From Bacteroidetes bacterium UBA2364 (GTDB lineage Bacteria; Bacteroidota; Rhodothermia; Rhodothermales; UBA2364): DNA of 62,048 nucleotides. The position numbers and the translations under genes were made by a program. The notes beneath the pieces were generated by a model that made no database searches, had not been told where the DNA came from, and saw only the letters and a list, made by a program, of their open reading frames with translations. Below are positions 58,437 through 62,048 of the stretch, piece after piece (the stretch's first letter is position 1; each line of letters begins with the position of its first letter). Location: positions 1-62,048 of the forward strand of contig DDTM01000022.1 of NCBI GenBank assembly GCA_002344075.1, given 5' to 3'.

Positions 58437-60794
58437 TTAAAAAAACACCGAAATCCCTGCTTGAATATTACGTGGATTGCCTGGCGTAAAATGCAATTCC
58501 GAAACTGGTACAGATTCGTTTTTTAGGCGAGAAGTCGTATCAAACTGCGCTTCATTCCATTCCGTGTTCAATAAATTCTCGATACTAAAAGAGACTTCTG
58601 CACGCCGGAAGCGATATGAAGCCCCAGCATTGAACAAGGTGTGGCCCAATGCCCGAACCGAGTTGTCCTCGTTTGCAGGACGAGTACCAATGTGCCTTCC
58701 CTGAAAATGTGCAGAAAAACCGCGCACATTCCGCCATGTAAGACTGCCCTGGGTGGTTAATCGGGGCGCAAGAGGAATGTGGTTTTCGCCCGATGGCGCA
58801 CCCACGATTTTTCCATCCGACAAGATAAAATCCGCAGATGCAAAAAGGCTCCGTGTTAATTGTGCTTGCGCCTCCACATCTATGCCATAGCGTCGTGTAG
58901 GATCCGAGAGTTCCGTGAAACCACCATCACCTACATATACAAACTCCCGCTCCAAGTCTAAGCGCCAAAAGGCCAATGCAAGGGTCGTCTTTTGGTCGTT
59001 CGAGAACCAACGCGCTCCTATTTCTGCGCCAATTGCACGGGGCAAGGTTTTGGTTTCGGCTTGTTCAGGTTCAATAAAACGGGTACGGAATGCCTCTGCA
59101 ATTTGTGCTTGGGTTTTGCCTTCTTTTTGAAGGGTTGCAGCCAGATCGTGTGCATACTGCCCTAAAACTGCATTTCGGGCATCGTTGGAATGAAAACCGC
59201 TTCCAAGATTGACGAATAGCGCCCAATTTGAAGTAGGACGATAAGCCAGATTTAGTTTGGGGCTAAGGATTTGCTGATGGGCATTCCCATCTGCACGAGG
59301 CAGGTCGGAAGTTGCGTGGTTTTTGACCTTAAAACGAAAATCATCAGCACGCAGTCCTACCTGTAGTTCTAAAGCTGGCATAAGGGGTACAATATGCTCG
59401 AACCAAAGGGCCGCATTCGTCTCTTTGATGTCTGCATTCACCCATTCTTCTGTACGAATCCGCTCTGGGCTTTTGATCAGTCCAACATTTGCATTGTCGT
59501 GCCGCACTTGCAATCCTATTTTGGTACGTCGTCCAAGACGCATCTCGGTATTCAGTCCTCCCAAAAAGCGTTTGTCGAATTGCTCGATCATGTCTCCTTC
59601 TAAGGCATCATCTAAGAAAAAAGTAAAGTTAGAGAAGAGGCCAAACTGATACCGACTCGCCCAAAGTTGGGCTGTAAAAGGAAAAACCGACCCCGTATCC
59701 TCGAACGTGAGTGAAAGGTTTTGACGGCTGGTTTCGCCGCCCTCGCCCGCATCTATGGCCCCCCATCGGGTAATCAGTCCTGAATCAATGGCCCGTTGAG
59801 GGATTTGGCCGGAGGCATCCCATTTCGCGCCAAACACTCCAGCGGCAACGGTTAAGGATTTGGTAAGGGTACGTTGCTTGCGGTATTTCGTAAAAACATT
59901 GTATCGGTCAAAGTTTTGTTTTTCAATAAAAGGCCCATCCGAATGATGGATTTGGGCCGCAACATAGAGGTTTTGTCCGTTTTGGGTGATGGGTTGTAAA
60001 AGTGCAGTGCCACGAACCGTGCCAAATTGTCCGCCTTCCATTTTTACCATCTGTTCTATGAGCTTTTCCTTGGTCCGAAAAGCAACCGCACCAGCAGTTG
60101 CCAAATTCCCAAGGGATGCAAAATAGGGGCCTTTAGAGACAGACATTTGTTCTACTGTTTCCGCAATCACAAAATGGAGATCCGCATACCCTTGCCCATG
60201 CCCATGCGAAACCATGTTAACAGGCAGGCCATCCACCGAAATCGCTACATCGGTTCCATGATCGGCATCAAAGTTCCGGAGGTAAATCTGTTCTGCTTTT
60301 CCTCCGCCCGCATGTTGGGCAATGATCAGTCCCGGAGTACGCTGTAGCAGGTCTTGTGTTGTCCGTGCTGGGCGGATAGTTAAGTCCAACTGTCGGATTT
60401 CCTGCCCCCCAACCGCCGAGAATGGCCGGTCGGCTTCGATGGTCGCAGACGGAACAACTCTTACAAACAAGTCTTCTTCTGCATTTTCAGGAACCAAGCT
60501 AATATTTAACTCTTTAGTCTCGTCCGCCTGAATCTCAACTTGAACTTCGTATGGTTTATATCCCACAAACGATACCAATAACAAATACTTCCCTGCCAAA
60601 AGCCCGGTAAGGGCAAAGCGCCCATCCGGATCGGTTATGACGCCTTTTTGCAAGGGCTTCAGAAAAAGGGTAGCACCAGGCATCGGACGATCACTTTCTC
60701 GCACCGTCCCCACAATTTTTGCCGTTTGTGCTTGTGCTATCGAAGAGCCACAATAAAGACACAAAAAGAATAAAATCAGATACTTGGCTTTCAT
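58437..60794 (-). CDS. TonB-dependent outer-membrane receptor
   Basis: A 785-aa receptor. Signal peptide (LILFFLCLYCGSSIAQA), a carboxypeptidase-regulatory-like domain (about 25-105, IVGTVRESDRPMPGATLFL), a plug domain (about 125-240, LLQRTPGLIIAQHAGGGKAEQIYLRNFDADHGTDVAISVDGLPVN) and a 22-strand-type barrel ending in the aromatic GISVFF required for outer-membrane insertion. The plug has a His-rich loop MVSHGHGQGYADLHF, which might coordinate metal. No SusD partner is adjacent, so a metal or siderophore substrate is more likely than a glycan; this is inference. Confidence 0.93.
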   Translation of the reverse strand: MKAKYLILFFLCLYCGSSIAQAQTAKIVGTVRESDRPMPGATLFLKPLQKGVITDPDGRFALTGLLAGKYLLLVSFVGYKPYEVQVEIQADETKELNISLVPENAEEDLFVRVVPSATIEADRPFSAVGGQEIRQLDLTIRPARTTQDLLQRTPGLIIAQHAGGGKAEQIYLRNFDADHGTDVAISVDGLPVNMVSHGHGQGYADLHFVIAETVEQMSVSKGPYFASLGNLATAGAVAFRTKEKLIEQMVKMEGGQFGTVRGTALLQPITQNGQNLYVAAQIHHSDGPFIEKQNFDRYNVFTKYRKQRTLTKSLTVAAGVFGAKWDASGQIPQRAIDSGLITRWGAIDAGEGGETSRQNLSLTFEDTGSVFPFTAQLWASRYQFGLFSNFTFFLDDALEGDMIEQFDKRFLGGLNTEMRLGRRTKIGLQVRHDNANVGLIKSPERIRTEEWVNADIKETNAALWFEHIVPLMPALELQVGLRADDFRFKVKNHATSDLPRADGNAHQQILSPKLNLAYRPTSNWALFVNLGSGFHSNDARNAVLGQYAHDLAATLQKEGKTQAQIAEAFRTRFIEPEQAETKTLPRAIGAEIGARWFSNDQKTTLALAFWRLDLEREFVYVGDGGFTELSDPTRRYGIDVEAQAQLTRSLFASADFILSDGKIVGAPSGENHIPLAPRLTTQGSLTWRNVRGFSAHFQGRHIGTRPANEDNSVRALGHTLFNAGASYRFRRAEVSFSIENLLNTEWNEAQFDTTSRLKNESVPVSELHFTPGNPRNIQAGISVFF

Positions 60795-61024
60795 AAGATA
60801 TATTTTAGTGTGAGGTGTTTTTAAAAAGACTGAAGAAGATGGATTTGGTTTCTGACCGAAAGGGACAGGTCATTCACTATATATGAAATCTTCTCAATCT
60901 GCGATCACTGGGTAATAACCAGTAAAAAAACAAGGCCTCAAAAGCAATTACTTTCGATCTGTAACAAAATCGGCATGGCTTTTGAAACACCCCTATAATA
61001 TACCCTATCAAGATACGTTCCGCC

Positions 61025-61741
61025 ATGTTTAAAAAAAGTCTCGCTTGTTGTATTGGCCTTTTAGGCTATGCATACCTTGTTTTTGCACAAGAAACCCTAT
61101 TAAGCCCTCTCCATTCAACCACCGATTATGCCCATCCTCCGCTCATCTCGGTGATAGATGAGATTCGTCCGGCTGCTTCACCATCCCCTCAATCCATTAG
61201 GAAATGGGAGATCCGGAAAAAGCCGCTGCGCGAAGAGGTGCGGGTATTCATTGATCCTATTTCACCCATTGAACCGGATCTCGCCGCAGCACCCACACCG
61301 CGCCTTATGCGAGACGAGACCAATCCTGTACCTGACGAGACGCTCCTCGAACAGCCAGTATGGGTGGTCGGACGCCAACTCACACTTTCCGAAACAAAGA
61401 AAGAGGCAACATTTACCCGAAGCGTTACGATGATGGGTGGAAAGGGAGGCGCACTTTGTAGTTGTGTCCTATTCGCCCGCACACTGGTGCCAGCGCTGCC
61501 CTATGGACTCCATAATTATCAGGATAAATTAGAAATCATCAATAGCCATACACCAGAAGTAGGGCATGTGGTCATTATGAAAAGCCCTTCGGGTCTTGGA
61601 CACGTTGCGGTGATAAAATCTTTAAATGATGATGGCTCAATTACCATCGAGGAAGGAAACTTTCGACGGTGTAAACGCAATATCCGCACTGATATGCCAG
61701 ACAGAATGAACATTAAAGGATATTTTGACCCTAAAAAGTAA
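61025..61741 (+). CDS. Secreted CHAP-domain amidase-like protein
   Basis: A 238-aa exported protein with a signal peptide (ACCIGLLGYAYLVFAQ), an uncharacterised linker (about 25-130) and a CHAP domain (about 135-235). The presumed nucleophile is C147 in ALCSCVLFAR (C145 is a neighbour), the histidine is H193 in LGHVAVI, and the third position lies in EEGNFRR. CHAP enzymes cut peptidoglycan peptides or glutathionylspermidine. Length and context suggest cell-wall turnover. The gene is divergent from the TonB receptor and shares its 230-base upstream region. Confidence 0.82.
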   Translation: MFKKSLACCIGLLGYAYLVFAQETLLSPLHSTTDYAHPPLISVIDEIRPAASPSPQSIRKWEIRKKPLREEVRVFIDPISPIEPDLAAAPTPRLMRDETNPVPDETLLEQPVWVVGRQLTLSETKKEATFTRSVTMMGGKGGALCSCVLFARTLVPALPYGLHNYQDKLEIINSHTPEVGHVVIMKSPSGLGHVAVIKSLNDDGSITIEEGNFRRCKRNIRTDMPDRMNIKGYFDPKK

Positions 61742-61826
61742 ACAGTTTTTAGTAGTACTAAGCTAACTTATCATTTTAATATATTGCTTAATTGCTCACC
61801 AAAGATGGGTTATCATAACAATCGTT

Positions 61827-62048
61827 TTAGAAGCCTCTAAAAATTCCACCAGGCCCAACACTTTTTGCAAATTCATAAAAGTCCATATTAGCAATTGATA
61901 GATTATTTTCTACTCCCCATATTTCTGCCGGAATAACTCTAAAATATTTTCCGACTTGTTCGCTTAAATCAAGGCACATTATGGGATGTTCTTGGTTTGA
62001 AATAGTTATGTCATCTGTAACAAAGATCATACTACTGGACATTTTCAA
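61827..62048 (-). CDS. Partial protein of unknown function (runs off the window)
   Basis: At least 73 codons on the minus strand, ending at 61827 with the tail SVGPGGIFRGF. The frame is open to the window edge, so the true start may lie outside; ATG codons at about 62042 and 62027 are possible internal starts. Moderately acidic, with no transmembrane helix or motif that I recognise. The AT-rich composition differs from the neighbours and might indicate a transferred gene. Confidence 0.5.
   Translation of the reverse strand: MKMSSSMIFVTDDITISNQEHPIMCLDLSEQVGKYFRVIPAEIWGVENNLSIANMDFYEFAKSVGPGGIFRGF

Noticed and set aside
60960..61000. A possible right end of the repeat family (GGCATGGCTTTTGAAACACC)
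   Set aside because: Several mismatches and no matching left end in the 230-base gap; chance similarity is more likely.
1..62048. tRNA, rRNA or CRISPR arrays
   Set aside because: Scanning by eye found no tRNA T-arm-like GGTTCRAATCC with matching acceptor, no rRNA core sequence and no regularly spaced direct repeats; the dispersed repeats present are inverted-ended elements at irregular spacing.

Overview
The window looks like chromosome from a Bacteroidota-type bacterium, plausibly the Rhodothermia or a related deep branch. The grounds are a two-component regulator propeller kinase, a TonB receptor with an N-terminal carboxypeptidase-regulatory-like domain, paired M16 peptidases, a LytTR regulator, little Shine-Dalgarno signal, and several good TAnnTTTG promoter -7 boxes. 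GC content is moderate. No rRNA, tRNA, CRISPR array, integrase or transposase gene was seen. This placement is inference from gene content only.

Layout. 0-6.7 kb: citrate synthase with a clear terminator, a 0.9 kb gene-free stretch, an RNase E/G with a huge insertion, a YdjM-like membrane hydrolase and a polysaccharide flippase. 6.8-14.9 kb, minus strand: a membrane-bound CBM9-AraC regulator, enoyl-CoA hydratase with a CorC-like protein, a PspA locus containing a truncated PspA paralogue, thymidine phosphorylase and a 52-aa DUF5989 gene. 15.0-18.3 kb, plus strand: two MacB/FtsX-type permeases and ribose-5-phosphate isomerase. 18.5-22.2 kb: response regulator and propeller histidine kinase. 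22.4-23.9 kb: two secreted proteins, one broken by an amber codon at its signal-peptide cleavage site. 24-26.9 kb: an M16 peptidase pair. 27-30.4 kb: a thioredoxin-fold protein and an AT-rich decayed island, interleaved with short inverted-repeat elements. 30.4-35 kb: a hydrolase, an SPFH-GYF protein, three tandem small membrane proteins and a LytTR regulator.

35-41.5 kb holds a coherent minus-strand operon: acyl-CoA dehydrogenase, thioesterase, EtfB, EtfA, a membrane Fe-S protein and a CCG-domain protein, with a divergent TetR gene. It should pass electrons from acyl-CoA oxidation to the quinone pool. 41.5-44.4 kb is a 939-codon relative of type IIG/ISP restriction-modification enzymes in which both the nuclease and methyltransferase catalytic motifs appear lost. 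44.4-62 kb: aminotransferase, DUF2279 protein, an FMN reductase between two paralogous MarR regulators, racemase, HD protein, tRNA-dihydrouridine synthase, a candidate small RNA, metallophosphoesterase, CorA, CrcB, sulfide:quinone oxidoreductase with a TetR regulator, a TonB receptor, a CHAP protein and one partial gene.

The most distinctive signals are these. (1) A family of five MITE-like elements with unequal inverted ends, two of them flanking the thioredoxin-fold gene as direct repeats. (2) The catalytically degenerate restriction-modification homologue. (3) An S-[ILV]-G-[RK] tail motif shared by the PspA-paralogue locus and a tandem triplicate of small membrane proteins 20 kb away. (4) A candidate 145-nt structured RNA with its own promoter-like boxes and terminator.
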